From Nitrospira sp. (GTDB lineage Bacteria > Nitrospirota > Thermodesulfovibrionia > UBA6902), in contig JADHUV010000028.1 of NCBI GenBank assembly GCA_016784355.1, forward strand, positions 1 to 34,169: a stretch of 34,169 bases of DNA, read 5' to 3'. Below are positions 9,778 through 17,552 of the stretch, piece after piece. The notes below the pieces were generated by a model. That model had not been told where the DNA came from. It saw only the letters and a program-made list of their open reading frames with translations, and did no database searches. Numbering within the stretch: position 1 is the stretch's first letter; the number at the start of each line of letters is the position of its first letter. The position numbers were made by a program, and so were the translations under genes.

Positions 9778-9802
9778 AGTGAGGGAGGGAAAATGACAGA
9801 AA
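9778..9802 (+). repeat. 25-bp direct repeat, copy 1 (decoy RBS and start)
   Basis: Identical over 25 bases to 10037-10061, which carries the nrdJ Shine-Dalgarno (GAGGGAGG) and ATG-ACA-GAA start. Here the ATG at 9793 opens a 7-codon ORF (MTENDEF) that ends with TAA at 9814-9816. Confidence 0.9.
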
Positions 9803-9917
9803 ATGATGAATTTTAACTGGTTATGCCCCCGAAAAAATCAATTCACAATTAACTAACATTTATATAGACAGCAAAAAATTATTAGAATCAATGGGTTCTG
9901 AAATATGTATTTTTATC

Positions 9918-9946
9918 TTGACATATACTACATATTGTGGTTTAAT
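9918..9946 (+). promoter_or_regulatory. nrdJ promoter with NrdR-box-like operator
   Basis: -35 TTGACA (9918-9923), a 17-nt spacer and -10 TTTAAT (9941-9946). The spacer contains 9925-9940, which matches 12 of 16 bases of the NrdR box as I recall it (ACACAATATATTGTGT), with the right half TATTGTG exact. NrdR is the usual repressor of bacterial RNR genes, so binding here would block RNA polymerase. Confidence 0.6.
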
Positions 9947-9952
9947 TTCATG

Positions 9953-9972
9953 TATCCTCTATATAGGGGATA
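9953..9972. promoter_or_regulatory. 20-bp near-perfect palindrome at nrdJ transcription start
   Basis: TATCCTCTATATAGGGGATA has nine of ten arm pairs matched; the exception is a T/G. Its centre lies 30 bp from the centre of the NrdR-like box, close to the three-turn spacing of paired NrdR boxes, though the sequence itself is a poor NrdR match (about 9 of 16). Confidence 0.5.
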
Positions 9973-10036
9973 TTAAAGAGTTGCAGTACATATAATATCT
10001 TAGACATTGAAACAGCATTCATAAATATAATAACGC

Positions 10037-10061
10037 AGTGAGGGAGGGAAAATGACAGAAA
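10037..10061 (+). repeat. 25-bp direct repeat, copy 2 (nrdJ RBS and start)
   Basis: Second copy of the segment at 9778-9802; it contains the nrdJ Shine-Dalgarno and the start codon at 10052. The copies are 259 bp apart and the DNA between them holds the promoter. Confidence 0.9.
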
Positions 10062-12352
10062 TGGTAAAAACAATGATCAAACTTAATCCGGGGGCATTGA
10101 AGGTACTTGAAAAGAGGTATCTTACTAAAAATGAAGAAGGCAAGACCATAGAAACGCCTGAAGGAATGTTCCGGAGGGTTGCAAAGGCCGTGGCCTCAGT
10201 AGAGCTTAACCATGGCAAGTCTGAAAGAGAAGTGCAGTATATAGAAGATGAGTTTTATGGTCTGATGACCTCCCTGAAGTTTTTGCCTAACAGCCCTACC
10301 CTTATGAATGCAGGCAAGCGTCTTGGCCAGCTTTCCGCTTGTTTTGTTCTGCCGGTTGAAGATGCCATGGAATCAATTTTTGAGGCAGTAAAAAATGCCG
10401 CTCTCATACACAAGTCAGGCGGAGGGACAGGCTTTTCTTTCTCCAGTCTCAGACCTAAAGGCGATATTGTAGGTTCTACAAAAGGGGTATCTTCCGGCCC
10501 TATCTCGTTTATGACTGTCTTTGATGCTGCCACTGAGGCAATCAAGCAGGGCGGAACAAGAAGAGGGGCAAACATGGGTATATTACGTGTTGATCACCCT
10601 GATATCCTGCACTTTATATCTGCAAAAGAAAAAGACAAGCAGCTCAGTAATTTCAATCTGTCCGTTGCGGTAACCGATGTATTTATGAAGGCGGTTGAAA
10701 AGGACGGAGAATATGACCTTATTAATCCTCACACAAAGCTGACCGTGCGCAAGCTCAAGGCGCGCGAGGTATTTAATCAAATCGTCAGCAGCGGATGGAA
10801 AAATGGAGAGCCCGGCGTTATATTTATAGACCGGATGAATCAAGGCAATCCGACCCCTTCTGTAGGTACCATTGAGAGTACAAACCCCTGCGGTGAGCAG
10901 CCGCTGCTTCCGTATGAATCATGCAATCTCGGCTCCATAAACCTCGCCGCTTTTGTAAAGGAGCATGATGCCGGCTCTACTGCTGAACCATCTTCTCTTA
11001 TTGACTGGAGCGGACTGAGGGATACTGTGCATCGCGCTGTACATTTTCTGGATAACGTAATTGTAATTAATAAATATCCTCTTAAAAAGATTGAGGATGC
11101 GACCAAGGCGAATAGAAAAATAGGGCTCGGTGTTATGGCCTGGGCAGACATGCTTATTCAGCTCAGGATTCCTTATAACTCGGAAGAGGCTTCAAGACTT
11201 GCTGCCGAGGTTATGGGTTTTATTCAGGCGGAAAGCAAGAAGCAGTCAGTGATACTTGCGGAAGAACGGGGAGCATTCCCAAATTATGAGGTAAGTATTT
11301 ATAATACGCAGGAAAAAATAAGAAACGCTACGACCACTACGATCGCGCCTACGGGTACGCTTTCCATTCTTGCCGGATGCTCAAGCGGTATCGAGCCTCT
11401 GTTTGCGGTTGCGTATGTACGTAATGTACTGGAAGGCACAAAGCTCTATGAGGTCAACCCGGTTTTTGAGCAGATTGCCAAAGAACGCGGTTTCTGGAGC
11501 AGGGAGCTTATAGAAAGGATTGCAGAAGAAGGTACACTTGCCCATATTGATGAGGTACCGGATGATATAAAAAGGATATTCATTACAGCACATGACATCT
11601 CTCCGCTTGATCACGTCAGGATGCAGGCCGCCTTTCAGAAACATGTTGATAATGCTGTATCCAAGACCGTCAACTTTCCACACGATGCATCACCTAAAGA
11701 CGTGGAGGATGTTTATTTCCTCTCATACGGCCTGGGATGTAAAGGCGTCACTGTATACAGGGACGGATCCAGAGAGGAACAGGTACTCTCAACCGGTGCG
11801 ACAAAACAGAAAGAAGATCGGGTTGCGCCAGCGCCTATCGTTGTTTCCGATCCTCATCCCCACAAGATTACTCCGAGAAAGAGGCCTGAGGTAATAAAAG
11901 GAACCACGCGGCACCTGCAGACCGGTTGCGGCAATCTCTATGTCACGATTAATGAGGACGAGGAGGGCAATGTATTTGAGCTCTTTACACATATGGGTAA
12001 GGCCGGCGGTTGTGCCTCAAGTCAGGCAGAGGCCATTGGCAGGCTAGTCAGTCTTGCGCTGCGCAGCAATGTAGAGCCGATTGAGATTGAAAAGCAGCTT
12101 AAAGGAATCAGCTGTCACAGTCCTGCATGGGCACAGGGCGGCAAGGTTGCCTCCTGCTCGGATGCTATATCTAAGGCCATTGAAAGATATTTTGAACTGG
12201 GCGAGCCCAAAAATGGCAATGGCTCACAGCCCCCGGTAAAAACAGGCGAGACGGTTATGCTGTGCGGTGCCTGCGCAGAGTGCGGCGGTGCGGTTGAACA
12301 CGAGGGCGGCTGTGCAGTTTGCAGAGACTGCGGCTTTACAAAGTGCTCCTGA
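10052..12352 (+). CDS. nrdJ: Adenosylcobalamin-dependent (class II) ribonucleotide reductase
   Basis: Reduces ribonucleotides to deoxyribonucleotides using coenzyme B12, with no oxygen requirement. 766 residues, normal for the family. The active-site set is visible: C97 (LSACFVLP) and C291 (YESCNLGS) as the redox pair, C280 in NPCGEQPLL as the thiyl-radical Cys with N278 and E282; the 11-residue gap between C280 and C291 matches characterised enzymes. SGGGTGFSFS and PTGTLSILAGCSSGIEP are conserved barrel motifs. After about residue 590 comes a TSCPD-type domain (TGCGNLYVTINEDEEGN), and the C-terminus ends in a Cys-rich zinc-ribbon-like tail (CGACAECGG, CAVCRDCG) that may relay reducing power. 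No N-terminal ATP-cone is evident. The start has GAGGGAGG 4-5 nt upstream. It ends at a strong terminator, so it is probably monocistronic. Confidence 0.97.
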   Translation: MTEMVKTMIKLNPGALKVLEKRYLTKNEEGKTIETPEGMFRRVAKAVASVELNHGKSEREVQYIEDEFYGLMTSLKFLPNSPTLMNAGKRLGQLSACFVLPVEDAMESIFEAVKNAALIHKSGGGTGFSFSSLRPKGDIVGSTKGVSSGPISFMTVFDAATEAIKQGGTRRGANMGILRVDHPDILHFISAKEKDKQLSNFNLSVAVTDVFMKAVEKDGEYDLINPHTKLTVRKLKAREVFNQIVSSGWKNGEPGVIFIDRMNQGNPTPSVGTIESTNPCGEQPLLPYESCNLGSINLAAFVKEHDAGSTAEPSSLIDWSGLRDTVHRAVHFLDNVIVINKYPLKKIEDATKANRKIGLGVMAWADMLIQLRIPYNSEEASRLAAEVMGFIQAESKKQSVILAEERGAFPNYEVSIYNTQEKIRNATTTTIAPTGTLSILAGCSSGIEPLFAVAYVRNVLEGTKLYEVNPVFEQIAKERGFWSRELIERIAEEGTLAHIDEVPDDIKRIFITAHDISPLDHVRMQAAFQKHVDNAVSKTVNFPHDASPKDVEDVYFLSYGLGCKGVTVYRDGSREEQVLSTGATKQKEDRVAPAPIVVSDPHPHKITPRKRPEVIKGTTRHLQTGCGNLYVTINEDEEGNVFELFTHMGKAGGCASSQAEAIGRLVSLALRSNVEPIEIEKQLKGISCHSPAWAQGGKVASCSDAISKAIERYFELGEPKNGNGSQPPVKTGETVMLCGACAECGGAVEHEGGCAVCRDCGFTKCS

Positions 12353-12368
12353 TCATTAAATAAACCAG

Positions 12369-12412
12369 GGGCTGCGGATACCGGAAACGGAAACTATCCG
12401 CAGCCCTTTTTT
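12369..12412 (+). terminator. Rho-independent terminator of nrdJ
   Basis: Perfect 12-bp stem GGGCTGCGGATA (12369-12380) / TATCCGCAGCCC (12395-12406) with a 14-nt loop, followed directly by six Ts. It begins 16 bases after the nrdJ stop. Confidence 0.95.
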
Positions 12413-12464
12413 AATGCTGGTTTTCAGAACCGCATAATAAACGGATAAGAATGATGCGATATAA

Positions 12465-12563
12465 ATATTACAGGCTGGTCATTCCTGTGAGGAAGAGGGG
12501 GAGACTGATATTGCAGCTGCACAGAAAGAGATGGCAGGGTATCTGAAAGGACTGGGGTTTTGA
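12465..12563 (+). pseudogene. Remnant of a gene 3' end, possibly type I methylase HsdM
   Basis: A 32-codon open frame with no start codon (an in-frame stop lies just upstream) and an ordinary gene-tail composition; it ends MAGYLKGLGF at the TGA at 12561. A tail of acidic residues then LK-x-LG is typical of the C-terminus of HsdM, the methylase subunit of type I restriction systems, and dinD homologues are often found next to hsdM. The assignment rests on about 20 residues and context, so it is tentative. It overlaps the region where the dinD ribosome-binding site begins. Confidence 0.35.
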
Positions 12564-12592
12564 TAGGCAGGAACATTATTGAGGGGGGAGTT

Positions 12593-13438
12593 ATGAGTGA
12601 AAAAGATATTGAGAAGCAGCATCACACAACCTTGGAAGAGCTCAGACAGAACGATGAGTCAGGGATAGAGTTCTGGAATGCCAGAGACTTGCAGCCAGTA
12701 TTTGAATATGGGTCATGGAATAAATTTAAGCCGGTTATAGAAAAGGCCATGCTTGCCTGCAAGCAGTCCGGGCATCTGGTTGATGACCATTTTGCCCGGA
12801 TGGGAAAAATGGTTAAGATTGGCTCCGGTGCCAGCCGTAAAGTTGAAGATTATCAGCTATCACGCTATGCATGTTATCTCATCGTACAGAACGGGGATCC
12901 GGCAAAATCAGTGATAGCAAACGGACAGACCTACTTTGCTGTTCAGACGAGACGCCAGGAATTATCCGACGATCAAACTTTTCAGCAACTGAAATAGGAT
13001 GAAAAAAGGCTGTTTCTGCGAAATGAGCTGAAGGAGCATAACAAACTTCTTGTAGAAACTGCCCAGCTGTCAGGTGTTGAGAGCACGCTTGATTTTGCCA
13101 TATTTCAGAACCACGGCTACAAGGGGCTATATGGCGGGCTTGATGCCAAGGCTATTCATGGCCGGAAAGAGCTTAAGAAAAGCCAGAAGATTCTTGATCA
13201 TATGGGAAGCACCGAACTCGCTGCAAACCTGTTCCGCGCTACCCAGACGGAGGAAAAGCTCAGACGTGAAAATATCAAGGGAAAGAAGATGGCAAATACA
13301 ACACATTTTGAGGTCGGCAGCAAGGTAAGGCAGACCATAGAGGAGTTGGGTGGTACGATGCCGGAGGACTTGCCTGTGCCTAAGAAGAGTATTGCACAGG
13401 TTGAGGGGAAGAAGAGGAAAGGCATAAAAAGTAAATGA
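12593..13438 (+). pseudogene. dinD: DNA-damage-inducible protein D (DinD), interrupted by an amber codon
   Basis: DinD is an SOS-regulated protein reported to inhibit RecA filaments in E. coli. The frame from the ATG at 12593 (Shine-Dalgarno GAGGGGGGAG) carries FWNARDLQPVFEYGSWNKFKPVIEKA, SRYACYLIVQNGDP and YFAVQTRRQE, then meets TAG at 12995-12997. The same frame continues with DEKRLFLRNELKEHN, FAIFQNHGYKGLYGG, MGSTELAANLFRATQTEEKLRRE and GGTMPEDLPVPKKSI to the TGA at 13436. Together it makes about 280 codons, the full family length, so there is one nonsense change and no frameshift. A fragment of 134 residues would be made unless the amber is suppressed. Reinitiation at the ATG at 13202 is possible. 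No LexA-like box was seen upstream. Confidence 0.9.
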
Positions 13439-13683
13439 AACTCAGTCAGACAGGAACCATGAATAAACTAAATGAATGCAGTTCGGGGCTTGAAAGGAAT
13501 AATGTGCCGCCGATAAGGCAGTCGGTGGGCTAATGTCAGTATCTTGCATACCAGAGAAAGTGGATCATGCCCATAAGGGGTTAGTCCAGAATTTACTCTC
13601 AGATTGCTATACTCTTTGAGGAACGGTTATATTGAAATTTACACTTACACAGTTTATGAGACAGTCCCGGAGAAGTGCCCTTT
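13439..13683 (+). other. Gap between dinD remnant and rlpA
   Basis: Probably decayed DNA. It holds a 24-codon ORF at 13459-13533 with an AGGA ahead of it and no recognisable product, and a 16-codon ORF (13656-13706) that overlaps the rlpA start out of frame. The 10-mer TTTATGAGAC occurs twice here (13653 and 13681). The rlpA promoter is at 13605-13613. Confidence 0.4.
13605..13613 (+). promoter_or_regulatory. Extended -10 promoter, probably for rlpA
   Basis: TGC followed by TATACT (13608-13613) forms an extended -10; no good -35 lies at the usual distance, as is allowed for this class. The start would be near 13620, about 64 nt ahead of rlpA. Confidence 0.4.
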
Positions 13684-14424
13684 ATGAGACGGAATTACTT
13701 AAATGATCAGTATTTTGGTGTAGTTTCACTCTTCAAGGCAGAAAGTGTGTATTGTGCAATCATGTCTTTTCTGATTGCATTTTCTCTTGTCTCCTGCACA
13801 CCCCCCTCTACTATCCCTGATTCGGGCTATGAACCAGCGTCGGGCGGTAAGTATGTTGTTGCCTCCTGGTACGGTGAGAAATTTCACGGCCGTCCCACCT
13901 CCTCTGGAGAGCGTTATGATATGCAGGGCCTGACAGCCGCCCATAAGACCATGAAGTTCGGCACGAGACTAAGGGTTACAAATCCCGAAACCAGCGAATC
14001 CGTGGTGGTGATCGTAAATGACAGGGGGCCCTTTATCGCGGGCAGAGACCTTGACCTGTCCTATGGGGCTGCAAAGGCGATCAGTCACGTGCAAAAAGGA
14101 GTTGGCCGGGTTTATATTGAAGACCTTGGCCGGGATATGAGTTATGTAAAAAGGAAATCGTTTTTGCCTACAGACGCTGCGCCTGGGACAATGCCGGTTT
14201 CTTATGCGGTACAGCTCGGGGCTTTTGCAGATGAGGCTAATGCTGTACGACTGAAAACAGGTCTTATGCTGGGATATGAAAATGTGCATATTGCAGAGGC
14301 CATGGTCAACGGCAGCAGGGTTTTCAGGGTAAGGATCGGTCGCTTCAGCAGTTATGATGATGCACTGCGGACAGCTCAAAGGCTTATGGACGAAGGCTAT
14401 GATATATTTATCACCTCAAAATGA
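13684..14424 (+). CDS. rlpA: RlpA-like septal lytic transglycosylase, lipoprotein
   Basis: Outer-membrane-anchored enzyme that cleaves denuded peptidoglycan strands at division sites. 246 residues: an N-terminal signal with lipobox L35-V-S-C38, a double-psi beta-barrel domain (about 50-140) with VASWYGEKFHGRPTSSGE, AAHKTMKFGTRLRVTN and the active-site region VNDRGPF...RDLDLS, then a C-terminal SPOR domain (about 165-246, YAVQLGAFADEANA) that binds septal peptidoglycan. The ATG at 13684 has GGAG 11 nt upstream; a GTG at 13675 is too close to it, and the hydrophobic core (AIMSFLIAFSLVSC) starts unusually late. Lnt in this window would acylate Cys38. The next gene starts 57 bases later and is probably co-transcribed. 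Confidence 0.9.
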   Translation: MRRNYLNDQYFGVVSLFKAESVYCAIMSFLIAFSLVSCTPPSTIPDSGYEPASGGKYVVASWYGEKFHGRPTSSGERYDMQGLTAAHKTMKFGTRLRVTNPETSESVVVIVNDRGPFIAGRDLDLSYGAAKAISHVQKGVGRVYIEDLGRDMSYVKRKSFLPTDAAPGTMPVSYAVQLGAFADEANAVRLKTGLMLGYENVHIAEAMVNGSRVFRVRIGRFSSYDDALRTAQRLMDEGYDIFITSK

Positions 14425-14481
14425 GACATGGGGGCAGGCAATAGACAAGGCATCTCTGCTATAATTACGGCGGTAAACACA

Positions 14482-14937
14482 ATGGTTAAACATTCAACAC
14501 ATAAACGTCCTGACTGGAATGAATATTTTATAGAGATAGCCAAGGTTGTCTCATCCCGGTCTACCTGTATCCGCAGAAAGTACGGTGCGGTCATAGTCAA
14601 AGACAAGGTGATCATTAGCACCGGCTACAATGGATCCCCTCGCGGCATGGATAACTGTATTGACCTCGGTACATGCACAAGGCAGGAAATGAATATTCCC
14701 TCTGGCGAACGATATGAATTATGTGAGGCGGTGCATGCGGAACAAAACGCGATCATAAGCGCCCGTCCTGACCTGATGAGCGGTGCAACCATCTATATCG
14801 CGGGTTTTGAGGAAGACGAGAGTTACGCCTCTGGAAATCCTTGCAAATTGTGTGACCGCATGATCAAAAACGCCGGGATCAGCGAGATTGTATTTCTTAC
14901 TAAAAAAGGAAATATAGAACGCTCAATAGTCGGCTGA
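14482..14937 (+). CDS. Deoxycytidylate (dCMP) deaminase, ComEB type
   Basis: Zinc enzyme converting dCMP to dUMP, feeding thymidylate synthesis. 151 residues with the cytidine-deaminase signature H85-A-E87 and P120-C121-x-x-C124, plus the typical dCMP-deaminase start KRPDWNEYFIEIAKVVSSRSTC and GYNGSPRGMDNC. The ATG at 14482 (GGCGG upstream) places this block where relatives start; an ATG at 14428, three bases after the rlpA stop, would add 18 non-conserved residues. ComEB is a related name used in Gram-positives, but competence is not implied. It complements nrdJ in dNTP supply. Confidence 0.92.
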   Translation: MVKHSTHKRPDWNEYFIEIAKVVSSRSTCIRRKYGAVIVKDKVIISTGYNGSPRGMDNCIDLGTCTRQEMNIPSGERYELCEAVHAEQNAIISARPDLMSGATIYIAGFEEDESYASGNPCKLCDRMIKNAGISEIVFLTKKGNIERSIVG

Positions 14938-14977
14938 CCAGCTTGCTGATCTTACCTGTTTCAATATATTTATATCC

Positions 14978-15946
14978 TTGAATCCAGATATCACAATTCA
15001 TAAAGGCGATCAGGAAAAGCCAGTTGCAGTATTTATACATGGCCTTTCCATGAACAGGTTTTTCTGGACAGAACCTGCAATGACCAGGGTCCTCGGGCAG
15101 AATATCCCAATGAAGTATTTTGCTGCAACAAAACCACGGGCAAGCAGTATTGAACCTACCGGCAGAATTACTGTAGGCAGTCTGCCCAGGCAAATCACAA
15201 ATCTCTGGCATGCCGTCACAAACGCCGGATTCAATGCTTTATGCTGGAGTCAACATCGGCCGGCCGGCCCTATTGGCCTTGCCATAGAGGAACTGGAATA
15301 TATATGCACTCTTGTGAAAAGTGAATTTCCGGGCAAGCCTGTAGCCCTTATTGGACACAGCAGGGGAGGTCTCGTTGCAAGAAAATTTCTCGAGATTAAC
15401 CCGTTTAAAATAGCTGCCCTGATTACTATAGCAACCCCTCACGCCGGTTGTTCGCTTGCAAGACTTCAGAAACTTGTATCTCCTGTAATTAAGACTGTTA
15501 ACAGACTGCTGCCTGCAAATATGCACGGAACAGCATCAAAGATCGCAAGGAATTTCAATAATCTGGTGCAGGGAGGCGCGGTTACGGAGCTTATGCCGGG
15601 CTCTGAATTTATCAAGTCCTTTGCAGAAGGTTCTTATGAAAATGTCAGGGGCCTTTCCTTCGGAGGTACAAAGCCGGATTTAGCCTCCTTGTACAGGTGG
15701 AAAAAGAAGGCCGGACAATATCAACCGCTCAGGGTTATGGCCATACCCTCATCGCTGACAGGGGCCCTGCCATCGACCCTGGTGCCTGATGAAATAAGAA
15801 GCGGGAAGGGTGATTTTATGGTTACCGCAAAGAGCGCCAGACTGCCATGGGCCGCAGCACATTACAATGTCCATGCCAATCACCTGGCTATAACCTGGAA
15901 CCCGAAGGTTATCAGGGAGACTCTTAACCTATTAGCTGAACTGTAA
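14978..15946 (+). CDS. Alpha/beta-hydrolase of lipase/esterase type
   Basis: 322 residues with an oxyanion-hole HG (FIHGLSMNRFFW, about 19-30), the nucleophile elbow G126-H-S128-R-G-G, and a late histidine (HANHLAITW, about 299-307) likely to complete the triad; the acid is uncertain. LITIATPHAG after the elbow is typical of triacylglycerol lipase/PGAP1-like members. No signal peptide, so probably cytoplasmic; substrate unknown. The only in-frame start before the HG motif is TTG at 14978; there is no Shine-Dalgarno, but a -10-like TATATT (14965-14970) sits 7 nt ahead. It follows dCMP deaminase by 40 bases and ends directly against the gdh stop on the other strand. Confidence 0.85.
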   Translation: MNPDITIHKGDQEKPVAVFIHGLSMNRFFWTEPAMTRVLGQNIPMKYFAATKPRASSIEPTGRITVGSLPRQITNLWHAVTNAGFNALCWSQHRPAGPIGLAIEELEYICTLVKSEFPGKPVALIGHSRGGLVARKFLEINPFKIAALITIATPHAGCSLARLQKLVSPVIKTVNRLLPANMHGTASKIARNFNNLVQGGAVTELMPGSEFIKSFAEGSYENVRGLSFGGTKPDLASLYRWKKKAGQYQPLRVMAIPSSLTGALPSTLVPDEIRSGKGDFMVTAKSARLPWAAAHYNVHANHLAITWNPKVIRETLNLLAEL

Positions 15947-17368
15947 TCAGTAGATGCCTATATCAAGATAAGAGCGGGCAATTTTCTGCACCGCGATCAC
16001 AAAGGCCGCAGTACGGAAATCTCTGACCTTGCGATTAGAAAGAAGTACGCCGTTCATCTCCTGAAAGGCATTCCTCATCGTATCTTCCAGGCCTGAGCGG
16101 ACAAGGTCGATCTCATCAACCCCGTGTGTAAGGTCTGATTTAACACCCTCTGCAAGAGTTCCCATATGATCTTCCATAATGGTTGTGATCCGCTCATTAC
16201 GGAGTTGCTCATACCTGCGCTGCATTCTGCCAAAGCGGATGTGAGAGAGGTTTCTGATCCACTCAAAGTATGAGACTATTACCCCGCCTGCATTTACATA
16301 AACATCCGGCAGGACAGTGATATGTCTTTTCTGCAGTATCCTGTCGGCCTTGTATGTGACAGGTCCGTTTGCCGCCTCTGCAATCAGCTTAGCCTTAATA
16401 TTTTCTGCATTGCCGGCGTGTATCTGCCCCTCAAAGGCAGCAGGGATAAGTATGTCGCATTCCATCTCTAAAGCGGCAGTGTTCTTTTTACTGAAGACCG
16501 CCTCCGGAAAACCTTTTACAGATTTGTGTTCCAGCATGTAATTATGGAGGGCTTCTATCTTGATACCGTCAGGATTATAAAGCACACCATCGCGCTCCAG
16601 GACGGCAATGATTTTGGCACCATCTGTCTCGCTGAGAAATTTTGCGGCGGCATAACCGACATTGCCTAGGCCCTGCACCACAATACGTTTCCCTTCAATC
16701 CCCCCTGACATCCTGGCGGCTTTCACGGCATCTTTGTGTCTGAAAAATTCCTGCAGGGCGTACTCTACTCCTCTTCCGGTTGCCTCACGTCTACCCTGAA
16801 TGCCTCCATGGTGAACGGGTTTTCCTGTAACGCATGCAATATGGTTTATGTCTTCGGGGTAAAGGTGCTTATAGGTATCGGCAATCCATGACATCTCACG
16901 CTCACCGGTTCCCATGTCTGGTGCTGGGACATTTGTTGCGGGGCTTAAAAAACCCTTACGCGCCAGTTCAAGGGTAAAGCGGCGGGTGATCAACTGCAGT
17001 TCATCGCGGTCATACTTTGAGGGGTCTATGATTAGACCACCCTTAGAACCCCCAAACGGTACATCCACAATCGCACATTTATAAGTCATCAGAGCTGCCA
17101 TGGCTTCGATCTCATCCTGATCGACTTTAGGCGAATAACGAATGCCGCCCTTGGCTGGAAGACGGTGCGTACTGTGGGTAGCACGCCAGCCCGTGAAGAC
17201 CTGGGTGCGGCCCTTTATCTTGACCGGGAATCTGACCTGCAGCAGAGAGTTACATGCCTTTATAGCTTCTGCTATTCTCGGATCAAGCCCGATGGCCTTG
17301 ACCGCCCGATCTACCATATTATTCAGACTTTGGCAGAATGAATATTGCGTAAGCGTTGTTTTCGGCAT
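15947..17368 (-). CDS. gdhA: Glutamate dehydrogenase (Glu/Leu/Phe/Val family)
   Basis: NAD(P)-dependent interconversion of glutamate with 2-oxoglutarate and ammonia. 473 residues. Catalytic and substrate lysines are visible in LPAKGGIRY, MTYKCAIVDVPFGGSKGG, and PDMGTGEREMSWIADTY; the Rossmann nucleotide-binding motif GLGNVG lies at about 233-238, followed by an NAD-domain with EAANGPVT and LPDVYVNAGGVIVSYFEW. Two ATGs abut at 17371 and 17368; the Shine-Dalgarno GAGGTG is 2 nt from the first and 5 nt from the second, so I prefer the second. Cofactor preference cannot be read reliably. Its stop codon abuts the convergent hydrolase stop with no space for a terminator. Confidence 0.93.
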   Translation of the reverse strand: MPKTTLTQYSFCQSLNNMVDRAVKAIGLDPRIAEAIKACNSLLQVRFPVKIKGRTQVFTGWRATHSTHRLPAKGGIRYSPKVDQDEIEAMAALMTYKCAIVDVPFGGSKGGLIIDPSKYDRDELQLITRRFTLELARKGFLSPATNVPAPDMGTGEREMSWIADTYKHLYPEDINHIACVTGKPVHHGGIQGRREATGRGVEYALQEFFRHKDAVKAARMSGGIEGKRIVVQGLGNVGYAAAKFLSETDGAKIIAVLERDGVLYNPDGIKIEALHNYMLEHKSVKGFPEAVFSKKNTAALEMECDILIPAAFEGQIHAGNAENIKAKLIAEAANGPVTYKADRILQKRHITVLPDVYVNAGGVIVSYFEWIRNLSHIRFGRMQRRYEQLRNERITTIMEDHMGTLAEGVKSDLTHGVDEIDLVRSGLEDTMRNAFQEMNGVLLSNRKVRDFRTAAFVIAVQKIARSYLDIGIY

Positions 17369-17400
17369 CATATCACCTCAATAGAGTTTTTCAATAAACA

Positions 17401-17412
17401 AGACCTCGGTCT
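17401..17412. promoter_or_regulatory. Short inverted repeat in gdh leader
   Basis: AGACC-TC-GGTCT at 17401-17412, about 33 bases ahead of the gdh start. Could be an operator; the sequence alone does not show more. Confidence 0.25.
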
Positions 17413-17499
17413 CATAGTAGATATATCGGCATTTCCCTATATGTGCTTAAACTATTGACCCTCCTTATGACTTTATGCACAGATGCATTACCCATGGTT

Positions 17500-17505
17500 T
17501 ATAAT
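17500..17505 (+). promoter_or_regulatory. -10 box for the DUF3786 gene
   Basis: Perfect TATAAT with no good -35. A short inverted repeat ATGCA-CAGA-TGCAT (17475-17488) occupies the -35 zone, so an activator or repressor could act here. Predicted start near 17512. Confidence 0.4.
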
Positions 17506-17552
17506 ATGGACTATCCAGACAGGATGAAAATTCATGCGGGAAGGGATGCATT

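Larger units (their letters stand above)
9734..10051 (+). other. nrdJ leader region
   Basis: 318 bases with no long gene. It contains a first copy of the nrdJ ribosome-binding/start segment with a 7-codon ORF (9793-9816), then the nrdJ promoter with an NrdR-box-like site, a near-perfect palindrome at the expected transcription start, and a second copy of the segment at the true nrdJ start. Confidence 0.7.

Noticed and set aside
9985..9996. TATAAT at 9991 as a second nrdJ promoter
   Set aside because: No -35 at a workable distance; TTGCAG at 9981 is only 4 bases away.
13459..13533. 24-codon ORF after dinD
   Set aside because: Has an AGGA ahead of it but no recognisable sequence and lies in decayed DNA; not listed as a gene.
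13656..13706. 16-codon ORF overlapping the rlpA start
   Set aside because: Could be a leader peptide but has no ribosome-binding site of note; no support beyond being open.
14965..14980. Leaderless start for the hydrolase at TTG 14978
   Set aside because: The -10-like TATATT is well placed but the -35 shares only three bases with consensus, and leaderless mRNAs rarely start with TTG; left as a note in the gene entry.
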